A stretch of DNA of 64,000 bases from Paenibacillus_V sp046244365 (GTDB lineage Bacteria > Bacillota > Bacilli > Paenibacillales > NBRC-103111). Both the position numbers and the translations under genes were made by a program. Location of the stretch: the NCBI RefSeq assembly GCF_046244365.1, contig NZ_CP176395.1, positions 3,596,001-3,660,000 on the forward strand. Direction: 5' to 3'. A model generated the notes under the pieces. It saw only the letters and a list, made by a program, of their open reading frames with translations, was not told where the DNA came from and ran no database searches. Position 1 is the first letter of the stretch. Every line of letters begins with the position of its first letter. This document shows, one piece after another, positions 7,993-15,739 of this stretch.

Positions 7993-8766
7993 ATGATTAA
8001 CGATAAGGATGTCGTTTTTTACAAAGAAAACGGATATTTGCTGGTCAAGCGGGTTTTCGGCCAAACGGAGGTCGAGGAGATGAGGAGAGCGGTCGATCAT
8101 ACGATTGAGCGGGCGGCCCGCACGAAGGCGGCGCAAAATCATGCGTGGCAGGGTGATTACATGTCCCCCGAACAATTGAAGAAGCTGGTGCTAAAGGGGT
8201 TTCATGACGTTCATTATCATGACGCCGCCTTTGCCAGAGCGCTGCTGCACCCGAACATGACGGCCGTTCTGTCGCAGTTGATCGGTCCGAACGTGCTGCT
8301 TCACCACTCCAAGATGCTCGTGAAACCGCCGGAGAACGGCGCAGCCTTCCCGATGCATCAGGACCAGCCGTATTTCCCTCACCAGAACCATACGATGCTC
8401 GCGGCAAGCGTACATCTGGACGATGCGGATGAAGAAAACGGTTGTCTGCGGGTCGTTCCCGGCTCCCATAAGGAAGGACCGCTTCCGCATGTCGGGACGT
8501 ACTATTTAAATCATAAAGAATACCCGATATCGATGGGGACGCCTTGTCCCGCTCAAGCCGGCGACGTTCTTTTTTTCAACTATTTGACGATTCACGGTTC
8601 GGATTGCAACCGGAGCACCCGTACGAGACGGAACGTTTTATTCCAATACCGCGAGGCTTCGGATTTGCCGACGGCAAATGTCCATTTCGATTGGGGCATG
8701 GGGCTTATGGTATGCGGGGAGAACCCCGATTTCGAGCGGGTCAAGCCGAGTTATAAAATCATTTAG
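7993..8766 (+). CDS. Phytanoyl-CoA dioxygenase (PhyH) family protein
   Basis: A 257-residue protein of the Fe(II)/2-oxoglutarate-dependent oxygenase family. The iron ligands are probably His and Asp of PMHQDQPYF and the distal His of LTIHGSDCN, with the Arg of STRTRRNVLFQY a likely 2-oxoglutarate contact. GGGGAGG precedes the ATG by eight bases, which favours this start over an ATG eight codons upstream. TATAAT-like boxes lie near 7933 and 7944. The divergent AraC gene suggests ligand-controlled expression. Such proteins near AraC genes in this group often act on sugar derivatives or small metabolites, but the substrate is not predictable. Confidence 0.85.
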   Translation: MINDKDVVFYKENGYLLVKRVFGQTEVEEMRRAVDHTIERAARTKAAQNHAWQGDYMSPEQLKKLVLKGFHDVHYHDAAFARALLHPNMTAVLSQLIGPNVLLHHSKMLVKPPENGAAFPMHQDQPYFPHQNHTMLAASVHLDDADEENGCLRVVPGSHKEGPLPHVGTYYLNHKEYPISMGTPCPAQAGDVLFFNYLTIHGSDCNRSTRTRRNVLFQYREASDLPTANVHFDWGMGLMVCGENPDFERVKPSYKII

Positions 8767-8787
8767 ACGCAAAAAGCGAAAAAGAAG

Positions 8788-8828
8788 CTGTCCCGAGGTC
8801 TATGAAGACTTTGGGGCAGTTTTTTTGC
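8788..8828 (+). terminator. Intrinsic terminator after the PhyH gene
   Basis: CTGTCCC and GGGGCAG pair with one G-T pair and are followed by nine T residues. Confidence 0.7.
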
Positions 8829-8945
8829 GCGGAATCGAAGGGTTTGACCGGCGGTGCGTTCAAAGGACCGCGGGCACAAGGAAAGGCTCCAGGCAGCCGG
8901 AGAAAGGTTGAATGAAACAACCGTACGCCGGTCGGAGCATTGATT

Positions 8946-8974
8946 TTGCATTTCCGTGCCGAAGCGATTAAGAT
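8946..8974 (+). promoter_or_regulatory. Sigma-A-type promoter for the DUF1294 gene
   Basis: TTGCAT and TAAGAT are spaced by 17 bases, about 40 bases upstream of the predicted start codon. Confidence 0.4.
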
Positions 8975-9019
8975 CAAAGGGACAAGCATATCCTTGCAAG
9001 GATGGGAGAGTTTCCAGCC

Positions 9020-9295
9020 ATGACCGCTATAATCCTTTATTTCGTTATCATCAACATTGCCGGTTTCTCAATAATGGGCTATGACAAAGGGCAAGCCGCT
9101 CGCCGCCGCCGGAGAGTTCCGGAGAAGCGGTTGTTCGGATTCGCTGCGGCAGGCGGCGCTTTGGGCTGCATGATCGCCATGCGGACGTTCCGCCACAAAA
9201 CCAAGCATAAGTCATTCGTGCTAGGGATGCCGGCGCTTCTTGCGTTGAACGCGGTATGTTTTTACATAGTTATAAAAGGGATCGGAATTTTCTGA
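9020..9295 (+). CDS. DUF1294-domain small membrane protein
   Basis: A 91-residue protein with a hydrophobic N-terminal helix, a basic cytosolic loop GYDKGQAARRRRRVPEKRL, the family-typical stretch LFGFAAAGGALGCMIAMRTF followed by RHKTKHKSF, and a final membrane helix. This matches the short DUF1294 family, whose role is unknown. GGGAGAG lies nine bases before the ATG chosen. An in-frame ATG six codons upstream has no comparable site. Confidence 0.8.
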   Translation: MTAIILYFVIINIAGFSIMGYDKGQAARRRRRVPEKRLFGFAAAGGALGCMIAMRTFRHKTKHKSFVLGMPALLALNAVCFYIVIKGIGIF

Positions 9296-9422
9296 AACCT
9301 TGAACGGCTTTCATACGTATCAATTGTCACAGAGTTGTAAATAAATTTTCATGTTCCCCTAATGTTGGACAGTTATGATTAACCAAAAGAGAGATTTACA
9401 ATCCGGGATGGAGGAAACCGTC

Positions 9423-9659
9423 ATGCAAACGATCATCAGCTTCCGCAACAAAAAAATCCCTGTCTACTATACGTCAACCGACCGAAAAAAGAAGACGGAC
9501 GTATCCTACCTTCTCCGTTTATTGGATAATAAAGTGGAGAATGGAAAGCGGGCGGTAAAAGCATGTATCGAATCGCTCATTAGTATTGAAATCATAGGCT
9601 GCGAGGCCATTTTGCATACAAGACGGGAAGAGGATACGCTTGCGCTATCGCTCTACTGA
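9423..9659 (+). CDS. Small hypothetical protein
   Basis: A 78-residue, lysine-rich cytosolic protein (FRNKKIPVYYTS, RKKKTDVSYLLRLLDNK) with no recognised family. GGAGG sits nine bases before the ATG and a strong terminator follows the stop, so it looks like a genuine single-gene unit. A longer frame from an ATG sixteen codons upstream is possible but lacks a ribosome site. Confidence 0.55.
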   Translation: MQTIISFRNKKIPVYYTSTDRKKKTDVSYLLRLLDNKVENGKRAVKACIESLISIEIIGCEAILHTRREEDTLALSLY

Positions 9660-9676
9660 TTATCGACATGAAAAAG

Positions 9677-9702
9677 ACGGCGGCCCTGGCTGCCGTTTTT
9701 TT
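9677..9702 (+). terminator. Intrinsic terminator
   Basis: An ACGGC...GCCGT stem within a GC-rich hairpin is followed by seven T residues, just after the small hypothetical gene. Confidence 0.7.
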
Positions 9703-9760
9703 GTTGCGTGAGCGGCTGAAACGGGCCTTATCCTCTTTCTTACGGCCATTTCCGCCTCCG

Positions 9761-9789
9761 TTGACATCCCTTGGGGATTGGCGCAAAAT
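9761..9789 (+). promoter_or_regulatory. Candidate promoter for the beta-propeller gene
   Basis: A perfect TTGACA box is followed after 17 bases by CAAAAT (four of six matches to the -10 consensus), about 65 bases before the start codon. Confidence 0.4.
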
Positions 9790-9857
9790 GTAAGGGTCTT
9801 TAGGCTTTTATACAACCTAACTCACTAGTCACGCATGATTTCGAGGAGCTGATCCGA

Positions 9858-11732
9858 ATGAGCTTACAGAATTTAGGTATACCGATTCGCGGCGTATGCG
9901 TATGGTCGGCGGCCTACGGGCAGGAAGACGGAGAGGACCGTATTTATGCCGTTTCTTCCGGGAAGCCTTGCGTTCTTTTCGTTATCGATCCGCACGGCAG
10001 CCGCTGCCTGGAGCGTTATCCGCTCGATGGGGCGAGCCACAGCTGGGGAGTGGTTGTCGCGGAAACAGGGGTCTACATAACCGGCGACGGTTACTTGTAC
10101 CGATATACCGCAGGACACGGACTGGACAAGCTCGGAACGATCATAGAAGGCGAAACGTACACTTGGCGGGCTGCCGCCGACCGGGAAGGCAAGATTTACG
10201 GCGGATGTTATCCGGGTGGCAAAGCGTTCCAGTTCGATCCGGCGACCGGGGATATTCGCGATTACGGTCAGATCGTAGACGGCGAGCAATATGTACGTTG
10301 CATGAAAGCGATGGACGGGAAGCTCTATATCGGCATCGGCACGCAAAAGCCCTATGTCATCGAACTGGATACCGCGACCGGCGAGAAAAAGCAGCTTTCG
10401 CTTCCGTCAGGATCGGAAGGGGAGCAAATGGTTTACGATCTGGACATCGTCTACCCTAAACTGTTCATCCGGTTTACGCCCTCGAACGATATGTACGTCT
10501 ACGATATGGAGCAAGGCACGTGGAGCGAACGGATCGAGGACACGTACGGCTTGGCGGTATCGCCGGCAAGTGCGGATGGCATCGTCTACTTCGCCAAGGA
10601 AGGCTACCTCTACGCTTATACGCTGGCAACCGGGCAGCTTGATCGGACGGATGTCGCGCTTGGCGATCCGGTCGTCGACTACGCCTGGATCGATAGCGGC
10701 GATCCCGAGCTGCCGGGTCAAAGCTTGCTGTGGATCAATCGCGACGGCAGCTACTCGCTTTATCATCCCGGAACAGGCCGCTTCGCGACCTATGGGGTGG
10801 AACTGACCGGACAGCCGGTAGCGATCCAGTCTTTTACTTTGGGGCCGGACTGCAGCATCTATGCGGGCGGATATTTCGCCGGAGGACTAGCCAAATACGA
10901 TCCTGCGGCAGATAAATTGACGCTGTTCGGAGGTATCGGGCAAATCGAAGGCATGACCGCTTATCAGGGTTATTTGTACGCAGGGGTGTATCCGAAAGCG
11001 AACATTTTCAGGTACGACCCCACGCAGCCTTGGGAGCCTGGAACGAATCCGAAAATGTTGTTCACGCTGCGTAAGAAGCGGCAGGACCGTCCTTTTGCGT
11101 GGGCCGATGCGGGAGACCGGCTGGCGATCGGCACGGTCGCCGATTACGGCAACCTGAACGGGGCGCTTACGATATACGATCCGGCAGAGAATCGCCATGA
11201 CACGTATACGGGCATTGTTCATGAGCAGAGCATCGTCTCGCTTGCAGCCCGCGACGGCATCGTGTATGCCGGGAGCTCGGTTTGGGGCGGACTTGGCATT
11301 CAGCCGACACAGCAGGAAGCGAAGCTCGTTTTGTGGGACGTGAAGGGCGAGCGGAAGCTGTGGGAGGGCGTTCCGGTGCCGGGCGAAAAGGCGCTGTCCG
11401 CTTTGGTTTTTGACGCGGCAGGCATGCTGTGGGGATTGACGCGGGGCTGGCTGTTCCAATTCGACCCGGAAGCGAGAGCCGTCGTCAAAACGATCCGATT
11501 GTTCGATTTCGATTGGAGCGGCTTGCCGTTATTTTGGCGCGGCGGTTATTTGGCGGCGCATCCGGACGGTTACTTGCTTGGTTCGACGTTGAACCGGCTG
11601 TTCAAATTCGATTTGCGAACGGAACGGACGGAGATTCTCGACGCGGATGCTACGCTGTTCGGGCGGGATCAGGAATGGAATTTGTATTTTGCGCGAGAGG
11701 CGAGCTTGTATAAGTATACGATGGAGCAGTAG
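9858..11732 (+). CDS. Large multi-repeat beta-propeller-like protein
   Basis: A 624-residue protein built of repeating segments of the type YxGxY...G.L..YDP (KIYGGCYPGGKAFQFDP, IYAGGYFAGGLAKYDP, GYLYAGVYPKANIFRYDP, LWGLTRGWLFQFDP). This matches stacked beta-propeller blades like those of PQQ/WD40-type or sugar-lyase-associated proteins. There is no signal peptide and no membrane segment, so it is probably cytosolic. GAGGAGC precedes the ATG. It stands alone with its own candidate promoter, and no catalytic residues were identified. It may bind or process polysaccharide-derived ligands, but that is only a guess from the protein class. Confidence 0.65.
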   Translation: MSLQNLGIPIRGVCVWSAAYGQEDGEDRIYAVSSGKPCVLFVIDPHGSRCLERYPLDGASHSWGVVVAETGVYITGDGYLYRYTAGHGLDKLGTIIEGETYTWRAAADREGKIYGGCYPGGKAFQFDPATGDIRDYGQIVDGEQYVRCMKAMDGKLYIGIGTQKPYVIELDTATGEKKQLSLPSGSEGEQMVYDLDIVYPKLFIRFTPSNDMYVYDMEQGTWSERIEDTYGLAVSPASADGIVYFAKEGYLYAYTLATGQLDRTDVALGDPVVDYAWIDSGDPELPGQSLLWINRDGSYSLYHPGTGRFATYGVELTGQPVAIQSFTLGPDCSIYAGGYFAGGLAKYDPAADKLTLFGGIGQIEGMTAYQGYLYAGVYPKANIFRYDPTQPWEPGTNPKMLFTLRKKRQDRPFAWADAGDRLAIGTVADYGNLNGALTIYDPAENRHDTYTGIVHEQSIVSLAARDGIVYAGSSVWGGLGIQPTQQEAKLVLWDVKGERKLWEGVPVPGEKALSALVFDAAGMLWGLTRGWLFQFDPEARAVVKTIRLFDFDWSGLPLFWRGGYLAAHPDGYLLGSTLNRLFKFDLRTERTEILDADATLFGRDQEWNLYFAREASLYKYTMEQ

Positions 11733-11833
11733 GACGCGAGGAGGCTGGAGCGAGCAGCGACCGGCCATTTGCGTGTTTGAATGATCGTTATGGGGCTGAC
11801 GCCGCTTCGGTGGTTGCAGCGTTTAGATCAAGA

Positions 11834-11871
11834 CTCTGGCCCTGTTTCGGCTTGCTGAAACAGGGCCAGAG
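11834..11871. terminator. Perfect 15-bp hairpin between convergent genes
   Basis: CTCTGGCCCTGTTTC and its exact complement flank an eight-base loop, directly beyond the stop of the leftward YqkE-like gene and 100 bases past the rightward propeller gene. Neither side has a strong T-run, so it is a terminator by position and stability only. Confidence 0.5.
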
Positions 11872-11872
11872 C

Positions 11873-12136
11873 TTATTTGTATTTGCGCCAGTCCATGCCG
11901 CTTGATTCGAGCAGGTGCCCGAAGTCGTTTTCGAGCCGCTTCTGCTCGGCTTTGCGCGCATCCTCGGCTTGCTTCCGCTTCTCTTCGGCGCGGTTGTGCT
12001 CTTCCGCCTTCAGCGCATCGGCTTGCGCTTTCAGCTTCTCAAGAACATCGGGACGGAGCATATCCTTTAACGTAGCCGGCTTGTCTTCGGCAGCTTGCGG
12101 CTGCCGTCCGGCAGGCTTGTGGGGTTTCTTGGCCAT
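11873..12136 (-). CDS. YqkE-like small protein (DUF3886)
   Basis: An 87-residue, highly charged, mostly helical protein. TLKDMLRPDVLEKLKAQADA starts a coiled-coil-like Lys/Glu/Ala stretch that ends in LESSGMDWRKYK. This matches the conserved ends of the YqkE family of Bacillales, whose function is unknown. The ATG chosen lies five bases after GAGGTGA. GTG and ATG codons just upstream overlap that site. Confidence 0.8.
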   Translation of the reverse strand: MAKKPHKPAGRQPQAAEDKPATLKDMLRPDVLEKLKAQADALKAEEHNRAEEKRKQAEDARKAEQKRLENDFGHLLESSGMDWRKYK

Positions 12137-12164
12137 CGTCATCACCTCGTTGTCTGTTCTCTTT

Positions 12165-12173
12165 AGTATAACA
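12165..12173 (-). promoter_or_regulatory. Extended -10 promoter for the yqkE-like gene
   Basis: The minus strand reads TGTTATACT, a TGn extension plus a five-of-six -10 box, about 30 bases before the ribosome site. No clear -35 box was seen. Confidence 0.4.
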
Positions 12174-12232
12174 GGTAACGGGGAGGGGTTCCATGTTTAG
12201 GGACAGGGCAATTTCGCAAGCAGGCACATAAA

Positions 12233-12265
12233 ACGGCCGCCCTTATCCGAAGTAAGGGCGGCCGT
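12233..12265 (-). terminator. Intrinsic terminator after the pfpI-like gene
   Basis: A perfect 13-bp stem, ACGGCCGCCCTTA and its complement around a seven-base loop, is followed on the minus strand by TTTTA. Confidence 0.7.
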
Positions 12266-12306
12266 ATACAACGCGGAGACGGATAATTCCGGCATGCTAT
12301 GGCGCG

Positions 12307-12873
12307 TTACGATTGTTTTACTTGCTTGATAAACTCCCGCATAAATCCGGGCAAATCGGGCCAAGCATGACCGGAGACGATGTTTCCGTCCACGCAGAGC
12401 GTTTCCTTCGCATATTCCGCGCCGAGTCCCTCGACGTCCGGTCGGCAGGCTGTATAGGCGGTCATCGTGCGTCCCTCGAAGTGGGCGTTATTGCGTAAAG
12501 CGGCGAGCACGAGAACGGCATGGCAGATGGCGCCAACCGGCTTATTTTTTTCCAGAAAGTCGGTTACGATGCGAGGTACGTTCTCATCGAGCCGTATGTA
12601 TTCCGGCGCCCGGCCGCCGGGGATGATCAAGCCGTCGAACTCGGCAGGATCGACGTCCGCGAAGGCGATATGAGAATCCAATTGATAGCCTGGTTTTTCG
12701 GTGTAGGTGTCCCAGCCTTCGAAGTCGTGAACGACGGTACGGAGCGTTTTTTTGCTCGGGGAAGCGATGACGGCTTCGTACCCTTCTTCCAGTAATCGGT
12801 AGTAAGGATAATAAACCTCGAGTGACTCGGCGGCATCTCCGGTAATGATGAGTATTTTTTTGGACAACTTCAT
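12307..12873 (-). CDS. DJ-1/PfpI-family protein
   Basis: A 188-residue cytosolic protein of the glutamine amidotransferase-like fold. It shows KKILIITGDAAESLE, the GLIIPGGRAPEY loop and the nucleophile elbow VGAICHAV with Cys118. It then reads ARTMTAYTACRPDVE-like sequence and ends with the conserved HAWPDLPGF segment. Relatives include the YhbO/PfpI deglycase or stress-protein group. The precise activity is not determinable. The start is the ATG after AGGAGCGTG. It has its own terminator and is followed by the unrelated yqkE-like gene. Confidence 0.88.
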   Translation of the reverse strand: MKLSKKILIITGDAAESLEVYYPYYRLLEEGYEAVIASPSKKTLRTVVHDFEGWDTYTEKPGYQLDSHIAFADVDPAEFDGLIIPGGRAPEYIRLDENVPRIVTDFLEKNKPVGAICHAVLVLAALRNNAHFEGRTMTAYTACRPDVEGLGAEYAKETLCVDGNIVSGHAWPDLPGFMREFIKQVKQS

Positions 12874-12968
12874 CACGCTCCTCGGACAAATTGGTTTCCC
12901 TTTCTATTGTCAGGGATAGGGAGAGCGGCTGTAAAGGGTGGGAAAATGGCGATTTTTGTCGAAATGGG

Positions 12969-13859
12969 TTAAGCTTTGGCCGCAATCTTTTGGAAATGGA
13001 GCACCAGTTGGGCGATGAACGCATTAATGGAAGCATAGCGGAACATTTCCTTCGGATAGACGATGCCGACCGTCTTATGCGGAATGGGATCGACGATGGG
13101 GATTTTTCGGATCGAAGGATCGTTTAGGTGAGCGACGTACGAACCCGGCAAAATCGCTCCGCCGATATGGCGCGCAGCCATTTGCAGCAGCGAATCGAGC
13201 GTTGAAAGCTCCATGATCGGCTTCGGAAGGAAGCCGGCTTCTTCGCAGTAATGATCGAACATTTGACGCACCAGAAACTTGCTTTGCAGCAGCACAAGAT
13301 CGATGCCGCGGAGCTCGTCCAGCCTGACGCATTCCGCACCGGCAAGCTTGTGCGAACGAGAGACGACAAGGAGAAGACGCTCGTCGAATAAAGGAATGCT
13401 GTCCAACTGCTCGTCGTCGAGCGGAAGGAAGACTACGCCGATATCCAGCTGATTCGATAGCAAGCCTTCTTTCGTTTCCTCCGTCGCCAGCTCGGTAACG
13501 GAAAGCTCGATGTCCGGATACAGCACGTGAAAATCCATTAGCGCCGAAGTAAGCAGATGATTGCCGGAACAGCCGATCCTTAATTTCCCTCTCTTCATGC
13601 CCCTTAGCTCGTTGATTGCGGCCTGGGCTTGATCGAGCTCATGAAAAGCCTTTAGCGCGTGCTTCTGCAGGATGCCGCCGGCTTCGGTCAAAAACGTTTT
13701 CTTGCCGATTCTCCGGAATAACGGCGCACCGAGCCGGTTCTCGAGCTGCCGGATTTGATGGCTGAGCGTCGGCTGGCTGATCCCGAGCTTCTCCGCGGCC
13801 CGCGTAAAGTGGAGTTCTTCGCAAACAGCCAGAAAGTATGCCAAAAGCCGGTAATCCAT
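12969..13859 (-). CDS. LysR-family transcriptional regulator (CynR-like)
   Basis: A 296-residue regulator with an N-terminal winged helix (MDYRLLAYFLAVCEELHFTR, and AAEKLGISQPTLSHQIRQLE as recognition region) and a C-terminal substrate-binding effector domain. The ATG chosen has GAGGCG upstream and gives the standard family N-terminus. It is divergent from ilvE, 128 bases away. A perfect 7-bp dyad in the shared region (13876-13890) is the likely operator. Control of ilvE and autoregulation are probable by the usual LysR arrangement. The effector is unknown. Confidence 0.9.
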   Translation of the reverse strand: MDYRLLAYFLAVCEELHFTRAAEKLGISQPTLSHQIRQLENRLGAPLFRRIGKKTFLTEAGGILQKHALKAFHELDQAQAAINELRGMKRGKLRIGCSGNHLLTSALMDFHVLYPDIELSVTELATEETKEGLLSNQLDIGVVFLPLDDEQLDSIPLFDERLLLVVSRSHKLAGAECVRLDELRGIDLVLLQSKFLVRQMFDHYCEEAGFLPKPIMELSTLDSLLQMAARHIGGAILPGSYVAHLNDPSIRKIPIVDPIPHKTVGIVYPKEMFRYASINAFIAQLVLHFQKIAAKA

Positions 13860-13875
13860 GCAATCGCCTCGAATC

Positions 13876-13890
13876 ATAGATAATATCTAT
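13876..13890. promoter_or_regulatory. Candidate LysR operator
   Basis: ATAGATA and TATCTAT form a perfect inverted repeat around one central base, directly in front of the LysR gene and within the LysR-ilvE divergent region. A related TATC...GATA pair extends to about 13905. Confidence 0.45.
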
Positions 13891-13987
13891 CATCGTAATC
13901 GATAATTAGGAATTGTTCAATCATTCAGGCTTCGATATAGTCAGAATATTAAGATTTTCCATACGTAGATTAGGGAGCGGATTTAGG

Positions 13988-15058
13988 ATGACAACGGCTA
14001 TACAGATCGAGAAAAGAAGTGACTTAAAGCCGAAGCCGGACGAAGGTAAGCTCGGGTTCGGAACGTATTTTACGGATCACATGTTTTTGATGGATTATGA
14101 CAGCGACAAGGGTTGGTACGATCCGCGAATCGTACCGTACGCGCCCCTGCAGTTCGATCCGGCTGCAATGGTGTTTCATTACGGGCAAGCGGTGTTCGAG
14201 GGATTGAAGGCGTTCCGGACGGACGACGACCGGATCCTGCTGTTCCGACCGGACAAAAACGCGCAGCGCTTCAATCGTTCTTGCGAACGGTTGAGCATAC
14301 CCGGCATCGATGAGGAACTGTTCGTGGAAGCGATTCGCGCGCTCGTGCAGGTGGATGCGGATTGGGTACCGTCGAAGTCCGGCTCGTCGTTGTATATCCG
14401 TCCCTTCGTAGTAGCCACCGAAGCTGCGCTGGGCGTACGCGCCTCCAAGCATTATTTGTTCGCGGTTATTCTTTCGCCGGTCGGCAGCTATTATCCGGAA
14501 GGGATGAAGCCGGTCAACATTCGCGTAGAAGCCGAATACGTGAGAGCGGTGCGGGGCGGAATCGGAAACGCCAAAACGTCGGCGAACTATGCCAGCGGCT
14601 TAAAGGCTCAAGCCATCGCTGCGAAAGACGACTGCGCGCAAGTACTCTGGCTGGACGGCATCGAGCGGAAATATATCGAAGAAGTGGGCAGCATGAACGT
14701 CTTCTTCAAAATCGGCGGCAAGGTCGTTACCCCTGCCTTGAATGGAAGTATCCTCGACGGCGTAACCAGACAGTCGGTCATCCGCCTGCTTGAGGATTGG
14801 AATATCCCGGTCGTCGAAGCCAAAGTTGCGATGGACGACGTTCTCGCGGCCGCTCAGGACGGAACGCTGGAGGAAGCATTCGGAACGGGCACCGCAGCGG
14901 TCATCTCGTCCGTCGGCGGTTTGCACGCGAACGAGCGTATGCATGTGATCAATAACGGCGAGATCGGCGAATTGACGCGCAGGCTGTACGATGCGATCAC
15001 CGGCATTCAAGCGGGCAAAATCGAAGATCGCCTGGGATGGACGGTAGATTGCTTGTAG
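13988..15058 (+). CDS. ilvE: Branched-chain amino acid aminotransferase
   Basis: A 356-residue class IV PLP aminotransferase. It shows FHYGQAVFEGLKAF near 63-76, the PLP-binding Lys196 in GGIGNAKTSANYASG, LWLDGIERKYIEEVG, and FGTGTAAVISSV near the C-terminus that contacts the cofactor phosphate. It transfers amino groups between Leu, Ile or Val and 2-oxoglutarate. The start ATG gives the family-typical length. A longer frame upstream has no ribosome site near its first codon. Divergent LysR control is likely. A terminator follows. Confidence 0.93.
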   Translation: MTTAIQIEKRSDLKPKPDEGKLGFGTYFTDHMFLMDYDSDKGWYDPRIVPYAPLQFDPAAMVFHYGQAVFEGLKAFRTDDDRILLFRPDKNAQRFNRSCERLSIPGIDEELFVEAIRALVQVDADWVPSKSGSSLYIRPFVVATEAALGVRASKHYLFAVILSPVGSYYPEGMKPVNIRVEAEYVRAVRGGIGNAKTSANYASGLKAQAIAAKDDCAQVLWLDGIERKYIEEVGSMNVFFKIGGKVVTPALNGSILDGVTRQSVIRLLEDWNIPVVEAKVAMDDVLAAAQDGTLEEAFGTGTAAVISSVGGLHANERMHVINNGEIGELTRRLYDAITGIQAGKIEDRLGWTVDCL

Positions 15059-15097
15059 TCCGCTTGCGGCTTCTCGGAACCAAGAGCATATCGATGC

Positions 15098-15136
15098 AAA
15101 AAGGCGTGTGCCGCTATTGTCGGCGGCGCCTTTTTT
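15098..15136 (+). terminator. Intrinsic terminator after ilvE
   Basis: AAGGCG...GCCGC and CGGCGGCGCC form an imperfect GC-rich stem followed by six T residues. Confidence 0.7.
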
Positions 15137-15208
15137 GGCATGTCAGGAGCCTGCAGGCTGTTCAACTGGTAGCCTTCGGCAACAGCCTGGACATTTACTG
15201 AACTTTCA

Positions 15209-15401
15209 TTCACTAATAATGAACCTATGTTCACTCGAGAGCGCGAATTAGGATAGAAATCGACTAATAGTGAAGCAAGCTTCACTATTAGTGAACTTGG
15301 AGGGCTCAATAGTGTCATTGGTTCACTATCAGCCAAGAACGCTCATTTTGGGCGGAAATAGTGAATTTTGATTCATTATTAGTGGACCTACGTTCACTAA
15401 G
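15209..15401. repeat. Cluster of TTCACTAnTAGTGAA-type palindromes (left of the exporter)
   Basis: Several near-identical palindromic elements occur here: TTCACTAATAATGAAC at 15209, TTCACTATTAGTGAAC at 15281, and degenerate copies around 15263, 15322, 15371 and 15392. The same family recurs at 19596-19800 on the other side of the ABC exporter genes. Confidence 0.8.
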
Positions 15402-15735
15402 TGCGTTTGTATGTTTGGCGGCTTGGCTCAAAACGCTCCTGCGCAGCGGAAGCAGCCATTAGGCAGGGGGAGCCGGAACTCATCCGGTGCCTTGACCGAC
15501 TCCGGTTGATGCCGGACGTAGCAATACACTGGGTGATCAGTCGCAGCTCAGCCGATCTCCTTAGGATGCCTTGACGTAGTCCTGCAGGTTCAGTCATATC
15601 AGCCCAAAGGGGTATCAGTCGCAGCTCAACCGGTATCCAGCAGTACTTCAGGGGATGACTTTTCCCGGAGATAGGAGTATTTTTATAGAAGTGACGCCAT
15701 ATTCGGCTCTCCGGAGAGCGACGATCAGGAGGTAC
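15402..15735. other. Noncoding stretch with a short direct repeat, upstream of the exporter
   Basis: No convincing gene is seen. ATCAGTCGCAGCTCAGCCG at 15536-15554 recurs with one mismatch at 15614-15632. A perfect 14-base palindrome GCTCTCCGGAGAGC (15706-15719) lies just before the exporter ribosome site and could affect its translation. Confidence 0.5.
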
Positions 15736-15739
15736 CTGC

